DNA of 64,000 nucleotides from Rhizobium rhizogenes NBRC 13257 (GTDB taxonomy: Bacteria > Pseudomonadota > Alphaproteobacteria > Rhizobiales > Rhizobiaceae), in NCBI RefSeq assembly GCF_000696095.1, contig NZ_BAYX01000023.1, forward strand, positions 49,754 through 113,753, read 5' to 3'. The notes beneath the pieces are model-generated. The model did no database searches. It was not told the origin of the DNA and saw only the letters and a program-made list of their open reading frames with translations. This document shows positions 52,971 to 61,516 of the stretch, piece after piece. How positions within the stretch are numbered: the first letter of the stretch is position 1; each line of letters opens with the position of its first letter. The translations under genes were made by a program, and so were the position numbers.

Positions 52971-53615
52971 ATGCTTGACGGTTTCGAAAGTCCCGCGGGC
53001 CATCTGATTTCCTTCGGCCTGTCCTATCTTTTGCTGGCCATTTCCCCCGGACCGAATTTCATGATCGTTTCTGCCGCCGGGCTGCGCTCGCAGCGCATGA
53101 ATGCGATTGCAGCGGCGCTTGGCGTCGCGTTCGGCGCATGTCTTCTTTATCTCGCAGTAACGCTCAGTACTGGTCTTCTGCCCGTAAGCGATACAACAAA
53201 ACGGCTAGGCGCGGTATTCTTCGGCACTTATCTCGTTTATCTTTCTGTCAAATCCTTGAGCCGTACGCGCGTGGTGAAGCAGTGGACGCATTCAACGACC
53301 GCAGAACCCACATCGGGTTATTTCAGGATGGCTTTCTTCACGGCGATGGCCAATCCCGTCACCGCAATGTTCTTCGCGTCTTCCCACATTGTCGCATCCT
53401 CCTCCTTCTTGACCTTTGTTTGCGCCGGTGTGATTTTCACAATTGCGGCAAGCTGGTTTACCATCATCGCTGTGATGGCATCAAATGGCAGGCTGCGATC
53501 ACTTTCGGGACGTCACCTCGATCGGTTCGATCTATTCTTTGCAGCCATGTTTTTATTTCTCGGTATAACGACACTACTATCTTCTCTTCCGAAAGTGTTC
53601 CCGCCCAAGTTCTGA
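52971..53615 (+). CDS. LysE/RhtB-family exporter
   Basis: From the ATG at 52971 the protein has 214 residues with about six membrane segments. The family motif is present (LLLAISPGPNFMIVSAAGLR) followed by ALGVAFGACLLYLAV, and a FFGTYLVYLSVKSL segment. Such proteins export amino acids, homoserine lactones or related compounds. A longer frame from 52935 has no better ribosome site. It stands alone. Confidence 0.88.
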   Translation: MLDGFESPAGHLISFGLSYLLLAISPGPNFMIVSAAGLRSQRMNAIAAALGVAFGACLLYLAVTLSTGLLPVSDTTKRLGAVFFGTYLVYLSVKSLSRTRVVKQWTHSTTAEPTSGYFRMAFFTAMANPVTAMFFASSHIVASSSFLTFVCAGVIFTIAASWFTIIAVMASNGRLRSLSGRHLDRFDLFFAAMFLFLGITTLLSSLPKVFPPKF

Positions 53616-53979
53616 GCCGGTAGGGTGCGACTTGATCCTTTGCTGTTGAATTCGACATAGCCTCAGGGGCGGGAAAAGGTCCATACGATCAGGGTGAAGG
53701 CGCGGGATTTTGGATAGCCGACGAGCGAATGGTCGCCGGTTCGACTCCCATCAAGACCTCCATTTGCGGCTTTTGTCGAAAAGGTCATAGGTTCAACGGA
53801 ATGACCAGGTCGGAAGTTTGCATCTCTTCAAGGCGAGCGAGTGAAACTCACCTCCGCCAATCTTCCAACGTAGATGTTGAACGGTGTGCTCCGAAACGGC
53901 GAGCTGTCCATTGGGCTCTTATTGACTCCGCCTGCTACTCAGCCGAAAAGAACTCTTGGCTGCACAGGGGAGATAACTC
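53616..53979. other. Interval with second copy of the tRNA-like 19-mer
   Basis: No gene is recognised. CCGGTTCGACTCCCATCAA at 53736-53754 is identical to 33593-33611. Flanks differ. It precedes the SyrB-like genes and may mark the edge of a transferred segment. Confidence 0.45.
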
Positions 53980-54399
53980 ATGGCTGACGAAAACAATACG
54001 GGTTCCATTGCCCAGGCTGTAGAGACGGATGCACCGGCAAAGACGCCGACTGCGAAGAAGCAGCGCGCACCGCGGCGTCAAAAGGCAGTTGCCGAGACGA
54101 CGGTCGCCGCCTCAACGACTGAGGCTGTGAAGGCGCCGAGGGGTCGCCGGAAGCGTGGCGAACAAGCCGCTGAAACGACAGCGGCACCGGTTGAAACGCC
54201 AGTCGCCAAACAGCGCAAGACGAGGGGCCCCAACAAAGGCCCCAGAAAAACTAAGGTCGCTGCGACGCCTGTCCCAGCAATCGACGAGTTCGCGGATCTT
54301 CTTCAGCTTGAAGAAGAGAATAAGCGGCTTCGCAAAACCCTGGCAGAGAAGCTGCGTGCGGAAAATGCCGACCTGCGCAAGCGGCTCGGGCTTGCCTGA
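53980..54399 (+). CDS. syrB: SyrB-like regulator (first of three)
   Basis: The 139-residue protein matches the SyrB family of rhizobia: an Ala/Lys/Pro/Thr-rich, basic, disordered N-terminal part (TAKKQRAPRRQKAVAETT, RGPNKGPRKTK) and a C-terminal short coiled coil, DEFADLLQLEEENKRLRKTL then EKLRAENADLRKRLGLA. In Sinorhizobium meliloti SyrB lowers expression of the symbiotic activator syrM; many paralogs exist in rhizobial genomes and their jobs are unknown. A GGGGAG site precedes the ATG. Two shorter-likeness paralogs follow. Confidence 0.82.
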   Translation: MADENNTGSIAQAVETDAPAKTPTAKKQRAPRRQKAVAETTVAASTTEAVKAPRGRRKRGEQAAETTAAPVETPVAKQRKTRGPNKGPRKTKVAATPVPAIDEFADLLQLEEENKRLRKTLAEKLRAENADLRKRLGLA

Positions 54400-54530
54400 T
54401 CACCAAGCAGCAATGGGCCGGTTGCGGCCGCTAAATTCTTGGTAGGAGAGACATTCCCGGGCTCGTCTCGCGAGCCCAGATCCAGAGCTGCGGCAACGTC
54501 GTGGTGCAGTTTGCTCGAGGTTGAAGCACG

Positions 54531-55136
54531 ATGAAATCACCATGGAAATTTCTTGTTGAACTGACGTCGCGGGGACGAGCGGTAGAAATGCCAGCGGCCT
54601 CGATTGAGGATGATGCCAAGACCACGGCAATCGAAAGCGAAGCACAGCAAGTTTCGGTGCTTCCGTTAAACTCGACGGAAGCAACTGACAGACCTGACCA
54701 CGACGACCCCCCACCTGTTGATTTCGTGGCGACGACGTCAAACGAAACGGCAGGCGATCTTGATGCAGCGCCGGCAATCTCGCTGCCGGGCGATGTCGAA
54801 GAGATCCAGGTACCGGTGCGCGAGAAGGCCAGCCAGTCGAGCGCTGAGGCACCTGCATCGGTGCCGCAAAATGAAAGAAGCAGACGGTCTCCACCAACAC
54901 TACAGACGAAGCGGCCAGCACGCGCCAGGAAAGCCCGCACCAACGTGAACGCGGAGAGCGCTCGTTCCACAAATAAGGATCAAACTACGCAATCCCCGTC
55001 GCCCCGGGAAACCTTATTGGATGAGGCCATTAGCCTTGACGAGGAAATCAGGCAATTGAGACGGCAATTGGCCCAAAAGCTGCATTTGCAGAATGCTCAG
55101 CTTAAGACGCTGCTTCAGCGCTTCGACGTATCGTAA
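54531..55136 (+). CDS. SyrB-like protein (second of three)
   Basis: The 201-residue protein has a long low-complexity, charged first part and a C-terminal coiled coil DEEIRQLRRQLAQKLHLQNA then QLKTLLQRFDVS, which lines up with the end of the SyrB-like protein at 53980. It differs strongly upstream. It follows on the same strand by 130 bases. The likeness is confined to the last 35 residues, so paralogy is likely but function is open. Confidence 0.65.
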   Translation: MKSPWKFLVELTSRGRAVEMPAASIEDDAKTTAIESEAQQVSVLPLNSTEATDRPDHDDPPPVDFVATTSNETAGDLDAAPAISLPGDVEEIQVPVREKASQSSAEAPASVPQNERSRRSPPTLQTKRPARARKARTNVNAESARSTNKDQTTQSPSPRETLLDEAISLDEEIRQLRRQLAQKLHLQNAQLKTLLQRFDVS

Positions 55137-55168
55137 GCTTGCCTGACAATTGCAAAGATCGGACACAT

Positions 55169-55753
55169 ATGAAAACACAGCAGCGAACCTTCGTCGTCGA
55201 ATTCAAATCGACGCGCAGGCGGTCAACTATGAAGCAAGATGCAATTTGGGGCAGCACTGATCTCAAGGCTCTTGCGCGTGAGGCGGAAGCAGAAGCGCCG
55301 CATCTGTTCGAGCCCAACATGGTTTCACCGACTGAGGGCCAAGATCGCGTGATGTCATCGGATTCAGAACCGACAACTCATCGCGACGACAGGATCGAGA
55401 CCGTCAACGACAAAAGGATTTCGGCTTCATTGGCCGAGACGGAACAAAGCTATCCGCCGCAGCAAAACGATGTTGCAGCGTTCAGTCCGGTTTCGGAATC
55501 GAAAGAGAACCTTCCCGAGCTGGGACACCCGAGAACATCGCGGCGCCGTCGCGAAGCGGGTGTCGTTCATCGTGCCAGCGGTGTGAAAAGTGCCGCCCTC
55601 GTGCGATCAGCCGCCACTCATGGCGAAATACCTTCCGATGAGTTAGTCGCACTCGAGGAGGAGAATCGACGGCTGCAGGGCTTGCTGGCAGAACATCTGC
55701 GTCAACAGAACGTTCAGCTTCGAAAGATGCTTGAGCGGTTTGGCGGCATTTGA
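55169..55753 (+). CDS. SyrB-like protein (third of three)
   Basis: From the ATG at 55169 the protein has 194 residues; an ATG at 55229 is possible. It ends with a coiled coil VALEEENRRLQGLLAEHLRQ then QNVQLRKMLERFGGI, matching the ends of the two upstream proteins, and a basic RRRREAG stretch before it. The spacing of 32 bases after the second gene suggests one transcript. The first part has no likeness to known domains. Confidence 0.65.
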   Translation: MKTQQRTFVVEFKSTRRRSTMKQDAIWGSTDLKALAREAEAEAPHLFEPNMVSPTEGQDRVMSSDSEPTTHRDDRIETVNDKRISASLAETEQSYPPQQNDVAAFSPVSESKENLPELGHPRTSRRRREAGVVHRASGVKSAALVRSAATHGEIPSDELVALEEENRRLQGLLAEHLRQQNVQLRKMLERFGGI

Positions 55754-56689
55754 GATCTCTTCCAAATTGGTCGTCCGACTTACATATTGACGGTTCGAAT
55801 CCCAACACATCAGGATTTTTGTCAATGGTCATTCAAGTGGCATCGAATTTCTCCTTTGTCGGCGGATCCACGGTCTGAGCCCATAGCAATTACGGGCCCG
55901 TTCGCGGGCCTGTACAACCTCACATTCGGTCGCCGTGCATAGCGGGTGCGCCATTTCCCGCTTTCGACAGGCACGGGCTCAGGAGAACGGGGCCAAACTG
56001 AAGATCGGCGTCTAAAGCCAACGGGATTCCCGGTCCGTTCACCTGGATCCGTCAGGGCTGATCACGCCCTGAGGATGAGCAGTATTCCGTGTTCGATGGT
56101 TGCTTCTATGATTCAGGCTGTGAACCGGCTCTGAACAATGACCCCGTTGAGATTCTCTGCAACAATTTGAAATTGATAGAAAAATCGGAAAATCAATGGG
56201 ATCATGGGCGACGCCTGTATGGTCGCCATTTTCTAAAAAACGAATATATTTCAATGGCCTAAGCCTCATCTCAGTGGGGTCATCCTTGGATGCTTTTCAC
56301 ATGCAAGCATACTAGCTACTACCGAAGTTGGTGGGCGATTGTGAAGTCACCTGGTAGCTCATTGAGAATTGTTGGTCGCGGCTCCACGCCAGACACCGAA
56401 GAGCCGGCGGGACCGCTCCAGAACCATTCCAGCATCGATGTGATTGCAGTCGAAGAGCCGACAATCAGGGCAGTTACCGATCCATCTGGCTCGTTCCTTA
56501 CCCAACCCGTCAAGCCAAGCTGCAGCGCTTGGCTTCGTGTCTAGGCGCGATAGCCGACACCTTGAACCTTACCAGTGATCTTTACGAGGAAAGCACATTG
56601 TGTTGCGTTCATGGGAACCCCTGTCTGATACTCAGACAATGATGTAGCCTGTAACGCCCAATGCAAGGACTCATACGGAGGAACTGCCC
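55754..56689. other. 936-base interval with a UUCG hairpin and tRNA-like motif, no firm gene
   Basis: A CGGTTCGAATCCCAAC stretch at 55791-55806 resembles the 19-mer seen at 33593 and 53736. At 55891-55914 TACGGGCCCG and CGGGCCTGTA pair over ten positions (one wobble) around a TTCG tetraloop, a very stable RNA hairpin. Frames such as 56290-56544 (84 codons) show no family likeness. The remainder is AT-rich and probably holds promoter sequence for the monooxygenase. Confidence 0.5.
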
Positions 56690-57823
56690 GTGGCGATCGA
56701 GGAGACAATCATCATTGGGGCAGGCCCGGCGGGGCTGGCATGTGCCTCGGCACTCCGAGCAAAAGGCTGTCCTTCCGTCGTCCTCGAAGCTACGGACAAG
56801 CTCGCAGCTTCATGGCGAAGGCATTACGATCGGCTCCATCTACATACGGACAAAAGGTGCTCGGCACTTCCAGGAAGGCCGATGCCGGCAGGTTTTCCAA
56901 AATATCCGTCGCGACTGCAGATCATCGACTACCTTGAGGACTACGCACGCGCGAATGACCTTCAAGTGATTGCTGGCAAGACTGTCGGCTCTGTTCGCAA
57001 GAAAGCGAATTGGGTCGTCGAGACCGCCGACGGCGACGTATTCGAACCAAGAACCGTGATAATCGCTACCGGATTGTCAAACTCTCCAGTCCGACCACGC
57101 TGGACTGGTCAGGACACGTTTGAGGGAGATATCATCCACTCCTGTGAATACCGGAACGCCTTTGACCTCAAGGCGCGCCGAATTCTAGTGGTCGGCTTCG
57201 GAAATTCAGCGGGAGAGATAGCGCTCGAATGCGCCGAAGCAGGTCTTGAGGTCGCGATGTCGGTTCGAGGCCCGGTCAATATCGTTCCGAGGGAGATGTT
57301 CGGCGTGCCGACCGCGACCATCGCCATTGCTCAACAACACCTGCCATATAGACTGGTTGATGCATTCAATGCGCCTCTTCTGTATTTGCGCTACCGCGAT
57401 ATCGAGACAATGGGGCTCACGCGCTCGAAGCACGGACCTCTGACCACGATGATTGAGCGAGGCCGAACACCTTTGATCGACATCGGCACGATTGCAAAGA
57501 TGAGAGACGGCAGGATCAAGGTGTTCCCCGGCATCGAGATGTTGGACGGTTCGAACGTGCTTTTCACGAACGGCCAATCTGCAGAGTTCGATGCGATCGT
57601 GCAGGCGACTGGCTACAAGCCGTCTCTCGGCACACTATTGCCCGATCTGGCTGAGCGACTTCCAGATGCCGGAAAACCGGCAAGGAACGAGCTTCATCCG
57701 GCAAAGGATGGCTTGTATTTCTGTGGTTTCAATGCAGCCACAACGGGCCTCCTGCGCCAGATCAGCATCGAGGCGCGGCTAATCGCGAGCTCGATCGCTA
57801 AGACAAGGTCCGCAAGTATTTGA
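56690..57823 (+). CDS. Flavin-containing monooxygenase, YUCCA-like
   Basis: Starting at a GTG at 56690 with an ACGGAGGAA site, the 377-residue protein has the FAD motif GAGPAGLACASAL (10-22), the LAASWRRHYDRLHLHTDKRC segment typical of YUCCA-like FMOs, IIATGLSNSPVRP, the NADPH motif VVGFGNSAGEIALE (about 167-180) and QATGYKPSL. Plant YUCCA enzymes turn indole-3-pyruvate into indole-3-acetic acid; bacterial members are largely uncharacterised. It stands alone between the SyrB genes and the oxidase operon. IAA synthesis is a hypothesis, other N- or C-oxidations are equally possible. Confidence 0.88.
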   Translation: MAIEETIIIGAGPAGLACASALRAKGCPSVVLEATDKLAASWRRHYDRLHLHTDKRCSALPGRPMPAGFPKYPSRLQIIDYLEDYARANDLQVIAGKTVGSVRKKANWVVETADGDVFEPRTVIIATGLSNSPVRPRWTGQDTFEGDIIHSCEYRNAFDLKARRILVVGFGNSAGEIALECAEAGLEVAMSVRGPVNIVPREMFGVPTATIAIAQQHLPYRLVDAFNAPLLYLRYRDIETMGLTRSKHGPLTTMIERGRTPLIDIGTIAKMRDGRIKVFPGIEMLDGSNVLFTNGQSAEFDAIVQATGYKPSLGTLLPDLAERLPDAGKPARNELHPAKDGLYFCGFNAATTGLLRQISIEARLIASSIAKTRSASI

Positions 57824-57903
57824 TTGCGACACACGGCGTTGCAGAGCGTACCATACCCGATGATCTGGTGTGGCTCCAGGCGGCCGGCGAATGCTGCTAG
57901 ACC

Positions 57904-58236
57904 TTACGGATTGGCCCCCAAAAATGTCAGTCGTGTAAGGACCGTGTAGTGCGATTCCGACACCATCAAAGTGGCAAAGACAAGCACGAGGACTGGAGGA
58001 AGTAGAATGGCGTAGATCAACGCCAGCCGTTCCCAGGCCATGTGCATAAAAATAGCAACGATCAGCCCCGCCTTCAGGATCATGAAGAGGAGGATCAGAG
58101 ACCATCTGAGATAGCTCTGGATGCCGAGATAGTCGACCAAGTAAGAGAAGGTGCTGAGGACGAAAAGCAGTCCCCAAGCTACCATGTAAAGTCTTATCGG
58201 ATGCTGTTGTCCGGAATGCGCCTGCTCTTGTGCCAT
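57904..58236 (-). CDS. Cytochrome c oxidase subunit IV (COX4-pro type)
   Basis: The 110-residue protein has three membrane segments (LYMVAWGLLFVLSTFSYLVDY, RWSLILLFMILKAGLIVAIF, LIYAILLPPVLVLVFATLM) and a KAGLIVAIFMHMAWE stretch typical of bacterial cytochrome oxidase subunit IV. The ATG at 58236 lies 10 bases after the subunit III stop. It is the last gene of the oxidase operon. It is a small accessory subunit in the inner membrane. Confidence 0.85.
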   Translation of the reverse strand: MAQEQAHSGQQHPIRLYMVAWGLLFVLSTFSYLVDYLGIQSYLRWSLILLFMILKAGLIVAIFMHMAWERLALIYAILLPPVLVLVFATLMVSESHYTVLTRLTFLGANP

Positions 58237-58246
58237 GATGCCATCC

Positions 58247-58972
58247 TCACCACAGATAGAAGAATGCAAAGATGAATACCCAGACCAGATCGACGAAGTG
58301 CCAATAAAGTCCCGTTATTTCGATGATCTCGTAGTGACCCTTCCGGCTGGTGAAAAACCCCCGTCTTTCCAGGTCGAAGTCTCCTCGCCACACCTTGCGT
58401 GCCATGATCAGAAGAAACAGGACCCCGATCGAAACGTGGGTGCCGTGAAAGCCCGTGATCATGAAGAAGGACGAACCGAATTGCGCCGCGCCCCAAGGGT
58501 TCTCCCAGGGACGGACTCCTTCGCGGATCAGTTTGGTCCATTCGAATGCCTGCATTCCGACGAACGTCGCGCCAAGGACCGCCGTCGCCAACATCAGTGC
58601 GGCGGTCTTTCTGCGATCGTGGCGGTATCCGAAGTTGACGGCCATGGCCATCGTGCCGCTGCTGCTGATAAGGACGAAAGTCATGATGGCGATCAGGATC
58701 AGCGGGATTTCCTTGCCTCCGATCGTCAGGGCGAAAACCTCGCTGGGATTGGGCCAGGCGACGGTGGTCGACATGCGCGCCGTCATATAGGCCAGCAGAA
58801 AACAGCCGAAAATGAAAGTGTCGCTCAGGAGGAAGATCCACATCATCGCCTTGCCCCAGGAGACGTTCTTGAACGCCCGCTGGTCCGATGACAGATCAGC
58901 GGCAACGCCGCGCAGTCCCACGGGCCGCAGATGCGGATCACTTACCGGTCTTTCCACGGATTCGGTCATCAT
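58247..58972 (-). CDS. coxP: Cytochrome c oxidase subunit III-like (CoxP type)
   Basis: The 241-residue protein has about six to seven membrane segments with MWIFLLSDTFIFGCFLLAYM, then AFEWTKLIREGVRPWENPWG and MITGFHGTHVSIGVLFLL, typical of heme-copper oxidase subunit III. It is the second of two tandem subunit III genes, as in the coxMNOP operon of Bradyrhizobium. The O and P labels follow gene order only. It follows the first copy by nine bases. Confidence 0.85.
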   Translation of the reverse strand: MMTESVERPVSDPHLRPVGLRGVAADLSSDQRAFKNVSWGKAMMWIFLLSDTFIFGCFLLAYMTARMSTTVAWPNPSEVFALTIGGKEIPLILIAIMTFVLISSSGTMAMAVNFGYRHDRRKTAALMLATAVLGATFVGMQAFEWTKLIREGVRPWENPWGAAQFGSSFFMITGFHGTHVSIGVLFLLIMARKVWRGDFDLERRGFFTSRKGHYEIIEITGLYWHFVDLVWVFIFAFFYLW

Positions 58973-58981
58973 TGAACCTCC

Positions 58982-59686
58982 TCAGGTGATCAATTGACGG
59001 CAGAGATCGACGAAACTGTTCGCCCAGCCTGCGAAGAGCGCAAAAAGGATCAGCCAGACAATGAGCATGAAATGCCAATATATGGCGCACAGATCCACGC
59101 TCAGGCGGATTCTCGTCAGCACAGAGCTGGTCCGCGCGCGGATTGTCGTCCGTCCAAGCACGAAAAGCCCGCCTAGAATGTGCAGGCCATGCAAACCGGT
59201 GATCATATAGAAGAAGCTGTTTGATGGGTTGTCGGCGAGCAGATAGCCTGCCGACACCAGTTGCCGCCACGCCAAAACCTGCCCAGTGAGAAAGAGAACG
59301 GCCAATACGAACGCCATTGCAAGTGCCGTGTTCATCATCTCGCGGTGGTTAAGAGGGGCATCAACTTTCGCCCATTGCAGCGCAACGCTGCTGGCGGCAA
59401 GGGCAGCCGTATTCACCCAAAGCAGCCGTGGGATCGGAATACTCCACCAGTCGGTGCCGCTGAGGCGCGTAAGATAGGCGCTGATGAAAAGCGTGAACAA
59501 GGCGCCGACCACGGCGAGAAAGATGCCGAGACCCACTTTCGCCGTTGTCGCCGATGATCCCTGCACCTCCGGTGCATCGCCTGCCAGCCCTGCTTCCAGC
59601 CAGGGCTTCGAGGTCAGTCGCTGCTTTGCCATCCACCAGACGATAATGCCGGCGACCCCCGCCATGAAGATGAGAATGGCGCTCAT
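58982..59686 (-). CDS. coxO: Cytochrome c oxidase subunit III-like (CoxO type)
   Basis: This 234-residue membrane protein is another subunit III-like member: LTGQVLAWRQLVSAGYLLAD, FFYMITGLHGLHILGGLFVL, AIYWHFMLIVWLILFALF. It is less conserved than classical subunit III and carries an N-terminal extra hydrophobic segment. It overlaps the stop of subunit I by four bases. Two divergent III-like genes in a row are a feature of alternative rhizobial oxidases. Confidence 0.83.
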   Translation of the reverse strand: MSAILIFMAGVAGIIVWWMAKQRLTSKPWLEAGLAGDAPEVQGSSATTAKVGLGIFLAVVGALFTLFISAYLTRLSGTDWWSIPIPRLLWVNTAALAASSVALQWAKVDAPLNHREMMNTALAMAFVLAVLFLTGQVLAWRQLVSAGYLLADNPSNSFFYMITGLHGLHILGGLFVLGRTTIRARTSSVLTRIRLSVDLCAIYWHFMLIVWLILFALFAGWANSFVDLCRQLIT

Positions 59687-61461
59687 GACGACGCCCTTTC
59701 GGATGGCTCGCCCGAAGCCGGCTGATTTTGCGGCAGGAAGTCCTGATCTGCTCCGGGGACACTGTAATCATACGGCCACCGGTAGACGATCGGCAGCTCC
59801 TTGCCCCAATTTCCGTGAACTGGCGGCGTTTGTGGCGTTTGCCATTCCAATGTCGTTGCCCGCCATGGGTTGCCGCCCGCTTGCTTGCCCCAGCGAAGGC
59901 TCCAGGCGAGGTTGAACAGGAACAGAATTTGAGCGGCGCCGACAATCAGCGCGGCGACAGTGATGAACATGTTCAGCGTATGCGCCGACGGCGGAATGAA
60001 AGCAGTTTCACCCAGCTCGTAATAGCGGCGCGGCACGCCCATCAGGCCGAGATAGTGCATCGGGAAGAAGATCGCATAGGCGCCAAGAAAGGTGATCCAG
60101 AAGTGAATATGACCCATCACAACGTTCAGCATGCGACCCGTGACTTTCGGATACCAATGGTGGATTGCGCCGAAGATCACCAGGATCGGTGCGACCCCCA
60201 TCACCATGTGGAAATGGGCAACGACGAACATGGTGTCGGACAGCGGCACATCGACAACGACATTACCGAGAAAGAGGCCAGTCAGCCCGCCGTTGATGAA
60301 TGTGACGATGAAGGCCAGGGCAAACAGCATCGGCAATGTCAGATGGATATCGCCGCGCCAGAGCGTCAGCACCCAATTATAGACCTTGATGGCCGTCGGG
60401 ATGGCGATGATCAACGTCGTGGTCGCGAAAAAGAACCCGAAGTTCGGGTTCATCCCGCTGACATACATATGATGCGCCCATACGACGAAACTCAACGCCG
60501 CGATGATGACGATCGCCCAGACCATCATCCTGTAGCCGAAGATGTTCTTGCGTGTATGGGTGCTGATCAGATCCGAGACGATGCCAAAGGCAGGAAGTGC
60601 GACGATATAGACTTCCGGGTGGCCGAAGAACCAGAACAGATGCTGGAACAGGATAGGGCTGCCGCCCCCTTGCTTCAGTTGCTCGCCCATCTCGACGATG
60701 GAGGGCATGAAGAAACTCGTGCCGAGCAACCGATCAAACAACATCATGACGGCGGCGACGAAGAGTGCCGGGAAGGCAAGCAGCGCCATGACGGTCGCGG
60801 TGAATATGCCCCATACAGTCAAGGGCATTCGCATCAGCGTCATGCCACGGGTGCGTCCTTGCAGCACGGTGACGACATAGTTCAGCCCACCCATGGTGAA
60901 GCCGATGATGAACAGGATCAGCGATGACAGCATCAGGATGATGCCCCAATCACGCCCTCCCGGCGTCCCCGATAGAAGAGCCTGGGGCGGATATAGCGTC
61001 CAGCCGGCGCCCGTCGGCCCGCCGGGCGCGAAAAAGCCGCCGACCAGGACGATGACTGCGAGCAAATAGAGCCAATAACTCAGCATGTTCGCATAGGGGA
61101 AGACCATATCGCGGGCGCCGAGCATTAACGGGATCAGATAGTTGCCGAAACCGCCGAGGAACAGCGCCGTCAGCAGGTAGATCACCATGATCATGCCGTG
61201 CATGGTGATGAACTGATAATAATGTTCCGCGTCGATGAAGGAAAAATAGCCCGGAAATCCGAGCTGTAGGCGCATCAGCCAGGATAGCACCAGCGCTACC
61301 ATGCCGATCGAGATGGCGGTTAGCGCGTACTGAATGGCGATGATCTTGGCGTCCTGGCTGAAGACATATTTCGTCCACCAGCTTTTCGGATGATAAAGCT
61401 CTACATCCTCGACTTCAGCGGGCTGGATGACCTGCTCGGTGCCGGATCCAATATCGACCAT
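59683..61461 (-). CDS. coxN: Cytochrome c oxidase subunit I (CoxN type)
   Basis: From the ATG at 61461 with a GGGAGG site, the protein has 592 residues and 12 or more membrane segments. All redox ligands are visible: the heme His in FITMHGMIMVIYL, the CuB His and cross-linked Tyr in FFGHPEVYIVAL, the CuB His pair in WAHHMYVSGM and the heme His in VVAHFHMVMG. It reduces oxygen at the heme a3/o3-CuB site and pumps protons. It follows subunit II and belongs to the A-type family. Confidence 0.94.
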   Translation of the reverse strand: MVDIGSGTEQVIQPAEVEDVELYHPKSWWTKYVFSQDAKIIAIQYALTAISIGMVALVLSWLMRLQLGFPGYFSFIDAEHYYQFITMHGMIMVIYLLTALFLGGFGNYLIPLMLGARDMVFPYANMLSYWLYLLAVIVLVGGFFAPGGPTGAGWTLYPPQALLSGTPGGRDWGIILMLSSLILFIIGFTMGGLNYVVTVLQGRTRGMTLMRMPLTVWGIFTATVMALLAFPALFVAAVMMLFDRLLGTSFFMPSIVEMGEQLKQGGGSPILFQHLFWFFGHPEVYIVALPAFGIVSDLISTHTRKNIFGYRMMVWAIVIIAALSFVVWAHHMYVSGMNPNFGFFFATTTLIIAIPTAIKVYNWVLTLWRGDIHLTLPMLFALAFIVTFINGGLTGLFLGNVVVDVPLSDTMFVVAHFHMVMGVAPILVIFGAIHHWYPKVTGRMLNVVMGHIHFWITFLGAYAIFFPMHYLGLMGVPRRYYELGETAFIPPSAHTLNMFITVAALIVGAAQILFLFNLAWSLRWGKQAGGNPWRATTLEWQTPQTPPVHGNWGKELPIVYRWPYDYSVPGADQDFLPQNQPASGEPSERASS

Positions 61462-61516
61462 ACTACATCCTCCCTGTTCCCTCCGATGCGGCTTTCCCCT
61501 CAAGTACGCATGGCAT

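Noticed and set aside
59728..60927. 399-codon forward frame antisense to oxidase subunit I
   Set aside because: Composition is typical of a mirror of a membrane protein (rich in His, Asp, Arg) and there is no recognisable domain.
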